Position numbers and translations under genes: made by a program. A stretch of 64,000 nt of DNA from Hydractinia symbiolongicarpus (taxonomy: Eukaryota; Cnidaria; Hydrozoa; Anthoathecata; Hydractiniidae): NCBI RefSeq assembly GCF_029227915.1, contig NC_079884.1:16804001-16868000 (forward strand), written 5' to 3'. Shown in pieces: positions 27,601 through 39,600 of the stretch. Below the pieces are notes generated by a model. That model did no database searches, was not told the DNA's origin, and saw only the letters and a list, made by a program, of their open reading frames with translations. Position 1 is the stretch's first letter, and the number at the start of each line of letters is the position of its first letter.

Positions 27601-30600
27601 AATGGTCGATAAGGGAAAGGAATTTTACAGTAAGTTACAAAACTATTTAAGAATTATTCCACAGCCATTCGCAGGCGAAGAAGTATTATAGAAATCAGGG
27701 TATTGTTAAAAGGTTTAATAGGACGTTAGTGAAGCAATTTTTTTTAGTCATCAGTATTAGAAGAGGATGGAGAATGGTGGGAGGAGAGATATTGAGTGGG
27801 TTGCTACGTTGCAGGGTGCCGTTCGTGGTATTAATGAGGATAAAACTAGAGTTATTGGAATGAGACCTGTTAATGCGGTTAAGTTGGATAGTATTTACAA
27901 GGAGACATGGTGAAGTTTGTTGGATTTGAGTACCTCTGTAAGATATTTGTATAGGGGTGGTGAATTGTAAGGTGGCAGGGAAGGGTGACAGATCCTAATT
28001 GTTCTGTGGATGTGTATAAGATTGCGAAAAGGAGTATTGGTGTCAATCTACCGACATTGCACTAGTTTCACTAATTTAGTGCAAGCAAAGAAAAATTCTT
28101 ATCTTCTGATCACTCTTTTCTTTCATCGATTTTAGTTTTTCGTTGTACTTATTTATATCTTTGTTCATGGTGGTGGTGCCAATCAATATCTTGGGAAACA
28201 TTATACGGAGGAATAGATTTGTGCTTTGTTGGCAGATGATGTTGAGAGGCTTCATTAGCAGTATCAGTCTAGATTGGGGGCTTTGATGGTAAAATTATTA
28301 AGGAAAACATTTATTAGCCTTTATTTAAATGTTCTTTCAAATGCTCTTGGTTTGGAGGATAATTTGAGAAGAGTTACGTGTGATTTGTATTATAGATTTG
28401 GTCTTATTCTTGAACCTTTAAATGTTGGTGTTAAAACTGAAAAAATCTTGGAGTGATAAAAATTGAGAAGATGGAAATAGCAACGAAGAAGGAAAGAATC
28501 CAAAAATGGTAGAACAGGGGGAAAAACTTGCCAAGTTAAATCAGGAAAGTTAGGAGGAGATATTAAGGGGGGTTGAACATATTGAAAAGAGGGAGGCAGA
28601 ATATGAGAGGGATAATGTTCATCTTATTTATTTGACTGGTGGTTTGATTGTGTTATCATGTGGAGGTGCTTGGTATTTTAGGCAGAGTTTTGATGTGGAG
28701 ATGACGAAACCTTTGTGGTGTATGAGTTTATACAGGAAATATCCAAGCCAGTTCATGAAATGGATTAAAAAAATCCCTATGTAAATGAGTACAGTTAGTT
28801 AGGAATGTTTATAACGAGATAGGGATGGATGATAGTAGGCTTAAAAAGATTATTAGTGATAACCTAATTCTTTTAAATACCAAAGATGCATTATGGATTG
28901 TCACCTAGACCCTAATATTACACTTATTGAGGATACCGTCAAAAGATACAAGTGACTGTTAATGATTATACGATAAGTAAGGAAGATGCTATGTTCTTAG
29001 TTAAATCTACTGTCTTGCAGTATATCGATGATATTGGTTTGTGGATATGGTTCGAGTATAGTTACGAAGGGCAATAGTAAGTCTATAATGTATGATGGAA
29101 ACTCAATACTTTAGACCATTAGATGGGGCTGTATAGGTACTATGAATCACAAAGTTCTTTTTAGTCATGATGTTACCAATACATAAAAAATTAATTGGAG
29201 TAGTTGGAGTTGGAGTTGTCGTAAAGTCTTTATCTTCCCATAAATCAAGATACACATCGTCTGTTTAGATTTCGTAGCATAGGAAATCGGTGTCTGTGAA
29301 TAACAGTCTTGCCCTATTGTTGTACTTTTTCTTCATCACATTGTAGTGAAAGTAGTGCATCAATGATTTGAATATGTCTAAGATACACGCTCCAACGTAA
29401 CCGGGCTTGTTGAAAGTTAGTTTTGTTTGGAGTAGGTGGATAACAACTAGATTCTCGCTGAATATTGTCTGCTTGATGTAGTTAGGCTTCAAACAGAGCT
29501 TTACCGTTTTGGTCTAGAATAAACTGGCCTGTTCATGACATGATAATATCTATATTATTCAATGACAATGATTTTTTTTTTACCAAACACTGAGTTGCCC
29601 ATGAGTTTCAAGTACTTTTTGAACTTGTTATTGGCATTTCTCCTTAGTTGGGTGTTTTTGTCGATATATAATTTCATCCCACTTGATTAAACTTAATTCT
29701 GCAATGTATTTTTGTGATTTTTAGTGTTAGACCCATGTATTGTTTTAGGCTCTTGTAGTGGAGTACGTAATTTGTTTTTAATCCCGATTCCTGATTAACC
29801 TTTCTATTTTGTTTACTTTTAATCTTTGTGAGGCCAGTGGATAATCGTCTTGTAGTTCTTCTTGTTAATGGAGATCAATCTCCAATAAATAGTTAGATAT
29901 TCATTTTATTTTATTTTTAAAAATTATTTACTAATTATTTACTAATATTTTGTAGTTGTGGAAACAGGACTTGTATTAATAACAGTTTTTATAAAACTGA
30001 TACTGTGTATCCTGTATAAATATTGAAAATAAATAAATACATAAACAAATGAAGAAATTAGTCCATTAAATAGTGAAGAGACACTATTGTGGATATTACA
30101 GAGAATAAACAAATAACCCAGCAAAAAATATATGAGCTGAAAAATTGAGTCAAAAATATACTTTTAAAGAGGTTCCTACATATCATTGATATCAACAAGA
30201 TGGGTAATTACGAAGAAATATAACTAGTCCAGTTTGGTAAAATTTAAAGCAAGCTTAGTAGCAAGAGGATATGCTGTAGATAGTCGCTTTAGGATTATGT
30301 TTGCCATGAATTGGACATGCCACTTCAACCACATTAAAGCAGAATTTCCTTAAACCTATTGATAGAGAATGTACAATAACTTGTGTTACTGATTAAAGGA
30401 CATGGTATCTGGTTTTCAAAGAACGTACCATAATGAAGTGTGAAAGTACGTTCCTGGCTGATTTTGTTGGCACCATATTTGTAAACTAGTGAGTCATATT
30501 TCTACACATGTGGATGATTTTTGTTGGAGAGGGAGCAAATATTTTAAAAGAGAGAAGTTGTTGAAATGATAAGGAAAATCTTTCAAGTTGGTAATAATTT

Positions 30601-33600
30601 TAGTTTGTTCTAGAACACCTACACACTAAAAAGGTTTTTTTAAAAAAGCTGCAATGTCATTCTCAGTGTTTTAGAATACACACACAATCTATTTGGGTGC
30701 CATTGATGATCCATAGGTAGGGTGTTCTAAAACATCTTATAGGGTATTAAATTAGGACACCATATTTTAAAACCAAAATGGGTGTTTCAGAACACCGCAC
30801 ACCTTCTCGTTACATTTACAATTCTTAATAAAAATAATTATCCTTTATGAATTAAACTTACCTTTGCTATCTTTATCAAGATATTCCTTTGCAGTATTGC
30901 TTAAATCTTGTACCTGAGACTCCAAATCCTAAAACCAAAATTCAAATTCTGCTATTCTGAAAAAAATGCATTCAAGCAAAAACTTATTTTCAAAAATTTC
31001 AAAAACATGCTTACTAGTCTACATTATGATAAGGCAAAAAAATTAATATTTTAATAGTTCTAAATCAGGTTAATACCCAAAAAAAAAACATTAATGCTTG
31101 CTAGAATATTTCCTTCCAAAAACTGCACAAAAAATGATAGCTCTTGACAAATCACTACGTTGGATTATTATAAAACAATTAAAAAAAACCATATGATGCT
31201 CTCTAGGAAAATCGACCACTTCATTTTTAATTCGTATTTTTAAAACAATAGAATTCCATATTTCGTATTTTTAGAAAGACGAATTGCGTATTTAAAAATA
31301 CGCGTATTTTTAAATATGCAATTCATATTAAAAAATACGTATTTCTAAAAATGCGCATTTCTAAAAATACGCTGTAGATTTAAAATTCGAAAACATAAAA
31401 AAAGTAAGGCATCGTCTCGATTTTCATCCTATAGGAATCGTTTTATTATCTTTTTTACATCGTCTCAAAATCGTATTATGAAAAGAAGTAAACGTTTTAT
31501 ATTATTGAAACCAATTTTGAAATAAATGAACTACTGATGAATTTAGTGTAAATGTTGGTGTACATCAGGGTTCTGTACTTAGTCCTTTGTTGTTTATTCT
31601 AGTCTTAGAAGCGCTGTCGATGGAGTTCAGAACAGGTTGCCCATGGGAGTTATTGTATGCAGATGATTTGGTTCTCATAGCAGAGTCGATGGAAGAATTA
31701 GTTGAAAAGTTTGAGAAGTGGAAGAAAGGACTAGAAGAGAAAGGGCTGAAGGTAAACACAGCAAAGTCTAAAGTCATGATAAGTAGCATTGCAGCCAAGT
31801 GTGACCTTGTAGTTGGAAAGTGGCCTTGTGGAGTTTGCAGGAAAGGGGTTGGTAGTAACTCAATTTTTTGTCAGACTTGCAAGCATTGGGTACATAAGAA
31901 GTGCAGTAGTATTAGTGGAAGGTTAAGAGCTGGCATACAGTTTGTATGCAAGCGTTGCAAAGGTGAGATTATAGAGAATGAAGTATTTCCAGCTTTAATG
32001 ATGTACAACAGTGGCTCGTTAGAGATAGTTAAGAACTTCTGTTACTTAGGTGATATGTTGGGCAGTGAAGGGGGTGTTGGAAGAAGTGTTACTTGCAGGA
32101 TAGGTTCTGCTTGGAAAAAGATTAGAGAGTTACTTCCTTTATTGACTAGCAGAGTCCTGTCAATTGAGGTAAAAGGTAGGTTGTATGAGGCCTGTGTAAG
32201 AAGTGTTATGTTGTACGGTAGTGAGACATGGGCAGTGAAGCAGGAAGATCTTGACCGTTTAGAAAGGAATGATATGAGAATGGTTAGGTGGATGTGTAAT
32301 GCCAGTGTGAGAGACAGAAAGAGTTCAGATGAGCTAAGAAGCAGGCTAAGTCTCTGTAGAATTAAAGATGTTATCCAGATAAGAAGATTGAATTGGCTGG
32401 GGCACTTGGAAAGAATGGAGGAGGATAATTGGGTAAGAAAGTGTAGAGACTTAATAGTTCCTGGGGCAAAGCCCAGAGGCAGACCGAGAAAGACTTGGCA
32501 GGAGATTATAAGGACAGACTTGATAGAGAGGAAGTTGAGTTTAGATCTAACACAGTCTAGATCAGATTGGAAGAGGGTCATTAATATACCCCGTCCAACC
32601 CATGCTAGCATGGAAAACGGACGTTAAGCCGAGAATGATGATGATGATGAATTAAAAACCAATTTAACTTGTGAAATATAAACTTGTCTTTTATTTAAAA
32701 AGTTGCCGTAATCATAATTGTAATCGTAATGACAAGAAAACACATATATGAAGTTTTAAAGTTGCCATATTTCACTCTAAAATGACGAGAAGACGTCCCC
32801 GTGAAGCTCTTAAGTTGCCATATTTCATTCTAAAATGACGAGAAAACGTCCCTGTGACGCTTCAAAGTTGCCGTATTTCATTCTAAAATGATGAGAAAAC
32901 GTCCCTGCGGAGCTTTTAAGTTGCCGTATTTCATTCTAAAATGACAAGAACACGTCTCTGCGAGGCTTCAAAGTTGCCGTATTTCATTCTAAAATGATGA
33001 GAAAACGTCCCTGCGGAGCTTTTAAGTTGCCGTATTTCAATCTAAAATGACAAGAACACGTCTCAGCGAGGCTTCAAAGTTGCTGCCTTTCATCTTAACA
33101 TAACGAGAAAACATCTCTGCGAAGTTTAAAAGTTGCCGTATATCATTCTAAAGTGACGAGAAAACGTCTCTGCAAAGCTCTAAAGTAGCTGTACTTCATT
33201 TTAAAATGACGAGAAAACGTCCCTGCGAAGCTCTAAAGTTGCCGTATTTCATTCTTAAGTGATGAAAAAACGTCCCTGTGAAATCATTGAGCCAATTAAA
33301 AACCTAATAAAAACAAACTTGTAAAATTGAGTAATTGTTCTATTCAGTTTATTCAACCACTCATTTGATACACGCAACATTTTCAAAAAAACGAAATTAT
33401 ATTTTTAAAAATAGAATTTCGTATTTTCTATTTTTAAAAATAGAATTTCGTATTTTTTATTTTTAAAAATAGAATTTCCTATTTTCTATTTTTCAAAAAT
33501 ACGAAATACGAATTTCGTATTTTCAAAAATAGAATTTCGTATTTTTAAAAATACGAAACTTCGTATTTCGTATATTAAAAAATATGCGTATTTAAAATAT

Positions 33601-36600
33601 GAAATACTTATTTTTTAATACGAAATTTCCATATTTCGTATTTTTTAATATGAAAAGAAAAGTGGTCGATTTTCCTAGAGAGCATCACATATGTTCGAAT
33701 AAGTGCCCACATCTGAATAATCCGTCGACCGACTAAAGTTGATCAAGCTATAATTGCTGGAGAATAAGGATACAAAATTAATTCAAGCACCAGACGTTGA
33801 TTGGAACAAGCCTTTTAAAACAACATGACCAAAGAAATACGACAAATGGCTCGAAAAAGGAGTTCAAGGTGAAACTGAAAAGGGTAACCTTAAATCTCCA
33901 CTTAAAAGCGAATAAGCGAATGGATTCTTGAATCTCTATTCTACAGAACGATTAAGCGATTATTCAAGTCTTGAACATTGATCGTAAACATTGATGTTAC
34001 TGAAGACGAATTTATCCATTGTTTTGAAGAGTTTCCACCTTGTGCCACAGGTAGGTAATTGCTCAAGTCACAAATGGAAGTGTTAAAAGATGCAGAAAGC
34101 AAAGAAACCCATTTAGTTTAATCAATGTAACAAATTTGGTTGTTGAAGAGGCTGGAAATGAGATACTTGTGTTAGATAAGCGAAGACGAATTTAATAATG
34201 TGAAAGACATTTGAGGGTTGTAGATAGAGAGACATTATGTGTATATATATTTATGAACATGCTCAAAAATAAACCCCTGTTTTGTGACATTTTGCTACTT
34301 ACTCAATAATGCTTAAATTTTACGTGACCTAATTGTGGATTACACTGAGGTTGATCTTGCAATCTGATGGCTAATGATTGAACTTCTTTGTGGATTTTTC
34401 AGAATAGAAAAATTCACAGTAGTTTTGATAATATAGCCATTTAAATCAAGTGAAAAATTGTGGAAACATTCCACTGTGGATAACTTGGTAGGACATTTTC
34501 AAACAACGATAAAACAGGTTAAAATTGGAATCTGTGAAAAAAAATTATGTGGTCTCATAGAGAAAAGAATGAATTTCATTATAATGGGTGAATTAATGTG
34601 GATAACAATGTTATTAGGTTATAAATTGTGGATAAACTTTATGTTTGTCCACAATGTCTCTTCAAAACTGATTCCAAACTACTACATGTGTAGGTGTGGT
34701 CCAACCAAAGCTTGTCTGAAAATTTTGAGTGAAAATTCCTGTTTAATCCACATTTATCACACTTAAAGCAAGAAAGTTGGAAAAATGTCAAAATTTGTCA
34801 CTCTATTTTTGACCACGTTCTTATATTGTCTTCTGTTTCTGTTTGATTTGGTTATTTACAGCACAGTACAGGAAACACCATTATATTTAGTTATTCTTCA
34901 TGTTTATAAAAAAATAGTGTTCGCAAAAAATATAAGAATAAAATTCCATTATTTGAAATAAGCCACCTCTTGAAAATAGAAATAATAAATAAGCGCCCAA
35001 GGCGCTTATTCAATCATTTATGGTTTACTATTTTACAAAATTTTGATAGACAAAAAATTTTATACCAGGCTAATTGTTGCTAGTTCTTGCATCATATCTT
35101 CTATAGTAGATTCATGTCTAAAATTACAAGAAATATTTATAATATATCAGAGGCGTAATTGAACAAATTTATGAGCATAAGATTACAGCATAATTATAAA
35201 AAAGAAGAGTATAATTGCGAAACGGTACTGTAGTCCAAAATGGTACCAGAGGAGTGGCAGCTTCTGTGATCCTGCTGTTAATCTATCTAGCTGTTATAGC
35301 TACCTCTGGCAAAAAAGTAAAAATAGCCAAATATAGTTGGCTGCAAAAAAATTTTCAAATACTCTTTCTCAAGCTAAGTAAGAAAGAGCATTTGCCACTT
35401 TTTCTTCCCTTGTCATTTACCCCGATATACGGCTAAAGTGCCAAGAAAGAATTTAAAAAGCCTAGGGCAAACAAACTAGCGTTATTTTGGCAAAAAAAAA
35501 ATATGTTAATCAATTTATTTTTATAATATCTATGCATTGATAAAGTTTGAATGCAAATCCCTTACCAGGTCTAAAATTACTGATGACAGAAAATGTCAAA
35601 ATTTGCTATTACTTAAATATGACATCATCAAATTCTTTGAATGTGAATATCTTGAGAATGAATAGAGCTTTTTAAAAAATTTAAAAAGACTTGCTAACAA
35701 ACTTTTTAAGCTCTATAATATAAGCCCAACACCAGTTTATACCTCTGTTTCCCTTTTAAGATTAACCCCAGATAAAATATGAACTGGTATATAATTATAA
35801 TTTTTTTTGTATTATTATTCATTCAGGCATTTATAATTTCATGCAACTACCCTAGCACAAGTACCTGTCAAATAGAGCAGAACGTTGACAATTTTGTCTA
35901 GGGTGATTTGCATAAAAAAAGTTTGAAAAAGACACACTGAACAGAACACACAATGTTGACTTTATTTATGCTGGCTTCACAACATAACGACTTATATTGT
36001 GCGGCATATAGTTAAAGGGATCCTGAGGTGCTGACACAAGTTGAGCTAATTTACCTCAGAACATATGAAGAAATTACAAAAAGATAGTCGTTCTTACCAA
36101 ATCGATATGGTATATGAGATATGTCCATGTTTACTTCGTGAAAATGTGAACCTCCGCCACCATCTTGTTGCGAACTTATTTGCAGAAAGTTGAAGAGTAG
36201 CGTCCAGTCTTTTTTACTCACAACACTTTTGTGACGCGCCGGTTAAGTAACAAAATCCCGCGCAAAATACAAATATACTTACACAAAAGTTTAATAATAT
36301 GTCTGCAAATCCTTTCCAATTCGAACCACAAAAGAAAATTATAAATAATCTGGACGATGATAGCAATGGCAGTTGGGAAGATATTCCTGACTGTCCTGAA
36401 GAGGTTGGAGAGCAAGAGCCTCAAAATAATCAACTACATGTTGAACCATCCGAATGGTGTAAATGTTTATTTTGTCGTACTATGCCAGTGAATCGTGAAT
36501 GTTTGTGCTGCATTGAAATCGACGAAATAAAGTTGAGATATATTTCTGGTGGTAAGTTTCAGCTTTAGTGGGCATATTTTCTTGTTTTTGATGTGAAAAT

Positions 36601-39600
36601 ATATAATGCGCACAGTATGTATGTTTTTTCTTTTTTTTTTTTTAGTCAAACTTTCTTCTATTTTGTTCAGATTCGACATGTGTCACTCAACACAAAGGGT
36701 TCAATGCTGTCTGTCTAAGCCCGCATGTTTTATGGACTGCAATGGTCAGTCTTCATGACAGGGAATGAGCATGGATACCTAATAAAGATAACGTTCCGAA
36801 TCGGTAAACAACTTTTTTATTATTTTAAAAACATATGCTAAAGTATACTCAACAAAATGTAACGTGTAAAATTGTTCTCATGATATATGTCGAACAAAAA
36901 TTATACTCAACATACTAAAATATACTCAAAGTCAACATACCATAATATACTCAAAGTTATATACAGGTAACAAAATTCACAACTTCATTCCCGGTTTCTT
37001 TTATAGCACATATCGATACGCTGCATATCGCCAATTTTCCTGGTTCGTCTATACGAAACTTGGAAGATACGTTCGAAGAATCATCCCGGCCTGTGTTGTA
37101 TCAAAGATAAGAGAAACGTTTCCTGAAGCGAATGAGATCTACGTAAATTTTGATGGAGACGACGAGGGTGCTGATGGGCTATCTGAAGTAATCGAGGCAT
37201 GGGAATACATGGCAAATGATGAAGAATGAAGAGCGAACTCTAGCAATAATATAAGGCAGCCACTGAACAGTGTTTATATATGAATATAAATTTTTACAAC
37301 CTGGAACCTAAGCCTCCACATTTTTTAAGGCGTCCTTTTGTTTCAAAACAACAACATCTATTTTTTAAACCGAGCCATTTTTTTCTTCTTTTCAATAATG
37401 TCATCCCTACTTTCTCTTTCTTTTGGTGCCATGACTCGTTTTCTTGATCTGTGTTTTTCACCTTTAGCAGCTTGCTTATATGCTCCCATCATCATGACCT
37501 TCAAATAATCATACCGCTTTTTTTCATACACGGTTCGAGCAATCAACTTTTTGGTTGGTTTTCGCCATGCAATTTTATAACGTAGCTTTCCAATTTGCTC
37601 TCCCGATTGAATGACAGCTTGAGACCTCATGCAGTTGAAGTTATTATCCAGAGCAGCCAAGTAAGCGCCCATAACCATATGATCATGCTCAAAATGGTAC
37701 TGCTTAGGAATATACTTCAACAACAGGTTATTGAACACATCAACGTTTGAACCACTTCCGTCAGATATTTCATATCGTTTTTGAACTTCTTATCCCTCAC
37801 CAATGCAACTAAATACTGATGCGCAAGAGAACCTTCTGTCAGCCATTTTTTACTAGCCTGCTCCTCTTTTGTTAGCGGATCGTGTTCACACTTTTTGAAT
37901 CGCTTGCACCCCAGCCATTGGTGTTTATTGACCGTGTGATAAATTATAAACGTTGTCACAGTCCACCAGAAATGGTTGACAATCGATGGTACCCACTCAA
38001 TCAAACTTTCATGACTTTCATGACAATCTTGTTAATTTTTTTATTTATATTTTTGTCAACGTGCCATGGATCAAATTGATGTGTGATCGCATTAAATTCA
38101 GGGTTCACTCTCATAAGTTTGCGAATTTGTGTATGTTTATCAGTTACCACTATGTCTATATTAACGTCCTTATTTTGAAGCTCTCGTAAAATTTGAATAA
38201 ATCCTTCTTTTTCCATTGCATTAGAGTTCTTAACTTCAGTCACCGGTACAACCACAATGTCAATTACTTTTCCAGTCTGTGTTTCCATGAATGTATAATT
38301 ACAATATTTCGCGGAATCTCCAGGACTGTCACATCTTCCATCGCCAACAAGAACAACTACTTCACGCGAATTCAAAAGTTCTATCATGCGCTTCCGCTCC
38401 CTGTTCCATTTCTGTCGAACTACAGGTAGGATGTAATCACGTTTTATCTGATAGTACACGCTGTCAGATATAAATTTCAAATTGATTAACCACGCAAATC
38501 TTGAAATCTTCGTAAATGGCACACCAGAAAATGCAATTGATGTAGCGATAAATAAGTTGCCCAATCCATTCATTGAACCAACTGTCGGTTGGCTTTTCCA
38601 TTCAGTATCACATTCATTGAAGCATTGAAATTTCAAATGTACTTGGGAACCAGTATTTTCGACTTCTTTTATATCAGAACGATCTACAGGACCACCACAC
38701 CTAGGACAACGCCGTAACAATTCAAACAACTGACTCTCATACACTAAGAATACACGCTCTTCACTAATTTTCTCCTTCCAACCAACACTTTCACTTTGGG
38801 ATACTTCAGATTCCGACATATTTTTGTCTGGAACATAATCACTATCATTACCATTGACAACCTCTTCGTCACTCGAACTCATCACCTCGTCATCTAATTC
38901 ATCATATACAACTCCCGATTCATCATTTACAACTCCCAATTCATCATTTACATCTCCCAATTCATCATTTACAACTCCCGATTCATCATTTACATCTCCT
39001 GATTCATCATTTACACCATCGCAATATATATTATTGTCACTCACAACGTCTCTAACATCACAATCTTCACCTACACCAACGTCAACCGAACTCTCAAGCA
39101 CCACCTCAGAAATGTTCTCTTCAATTGTCACGTTGTCATGTTTCTCACTAACCACCTTCAGACCTCTCTTTGGTGCCGGAAATTGTGTACACTTTGAGGA
39201 GCTGTCTTTTTTGAATTTTTTTGTCTGTGATCTGACACTTCTGAAGTTTCTGATTTTAGTGAGAGTACTTGCTTCTCGAAAATATTTTGTTTCAATTTGT
39301 GTACCAGCTGTGTTATATGTAACTTCCGTTTGAGTTGACATTTCATTCGTTGTTCGAAATGTTTGCATATCAATAAAATCGTCACTTGGTAACATTTCTG
39401 GTATATTGTGGTCATACGATGAATCCTTGTTGGACTTATGCTCTTTCAATAGATTTTTCATAATCTGGAATTCAGAAATGTAAAAATATATTCAAAACTT
39501 GAAAGTAGTAACACTGTCGTTTTTAGAACTAGGACTTTTAGGCCTGGAAACGAAGTTATATTTTTCAGACTCTTATATCTAATTATATTAGGCATGACAG

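Larger units (their letters stand above)
24260..30120. mobile_element. Decayed Polinton/Maverick-like element
   Basis: Remnants of a packaging-type ATPase (24672-24427, minus), small unrecognised proteins (minus), an integrase core (27.36-27.96 kb, plus) and a protein-primed family B DNA polymerase (about 29.70-29.27 kb, minus). The combination is Polinton/Maverick-like; adintovirus-like elements share it. The left part is G-poor and the right part C-poor on the plus strand, with the switch near 26.70 kb, so coding strands are G-rich in both arms. No terminal inverted repeats were found and all frames are broken. Confidence 0.65.
31193..33690. mobile_element. 2.5-kb element with 27-bp terminal inverted repeats
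   Basis: TGATGCTCTCTAGGAAAATC (from about 31195, continuing GACCACTT) and its exact complement ending at about 33687 define the ends. A possible imperfect 8-bp target duplication is ACCATATG/CACATATG. Next to each end is a tract of nested palindromes on ATTTTTAAAAATACG/CGTATTTT (31230-31375 and 33385-33655). Between them are a LINE insertion and a 53-bp minisatellite. No transposase, so non-autonomous, possibly foldback type. Confidence 0.75.

Noticed and set aside
24260-29100. Strand-biased region as a nuclear copy of mitochondrial DNA
   Set aside because: The recognisable frames are integrase, PolB and ATPase-like, not mitochondrial genes, and the standard code fits.
32042-32611. Long minus-strand ORF of 189 residues
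   Set aside because: Antisense to the LINE reverse transcriptase, which has clear motifs on the plus strand.
38854-39333. Plus-strand ORF rich in TTPDSSFTSP repeats
   Set aside because: It is the antisense shadow of the acidic heptad repeats and linker of the Kolobok transposase on the minus strand.
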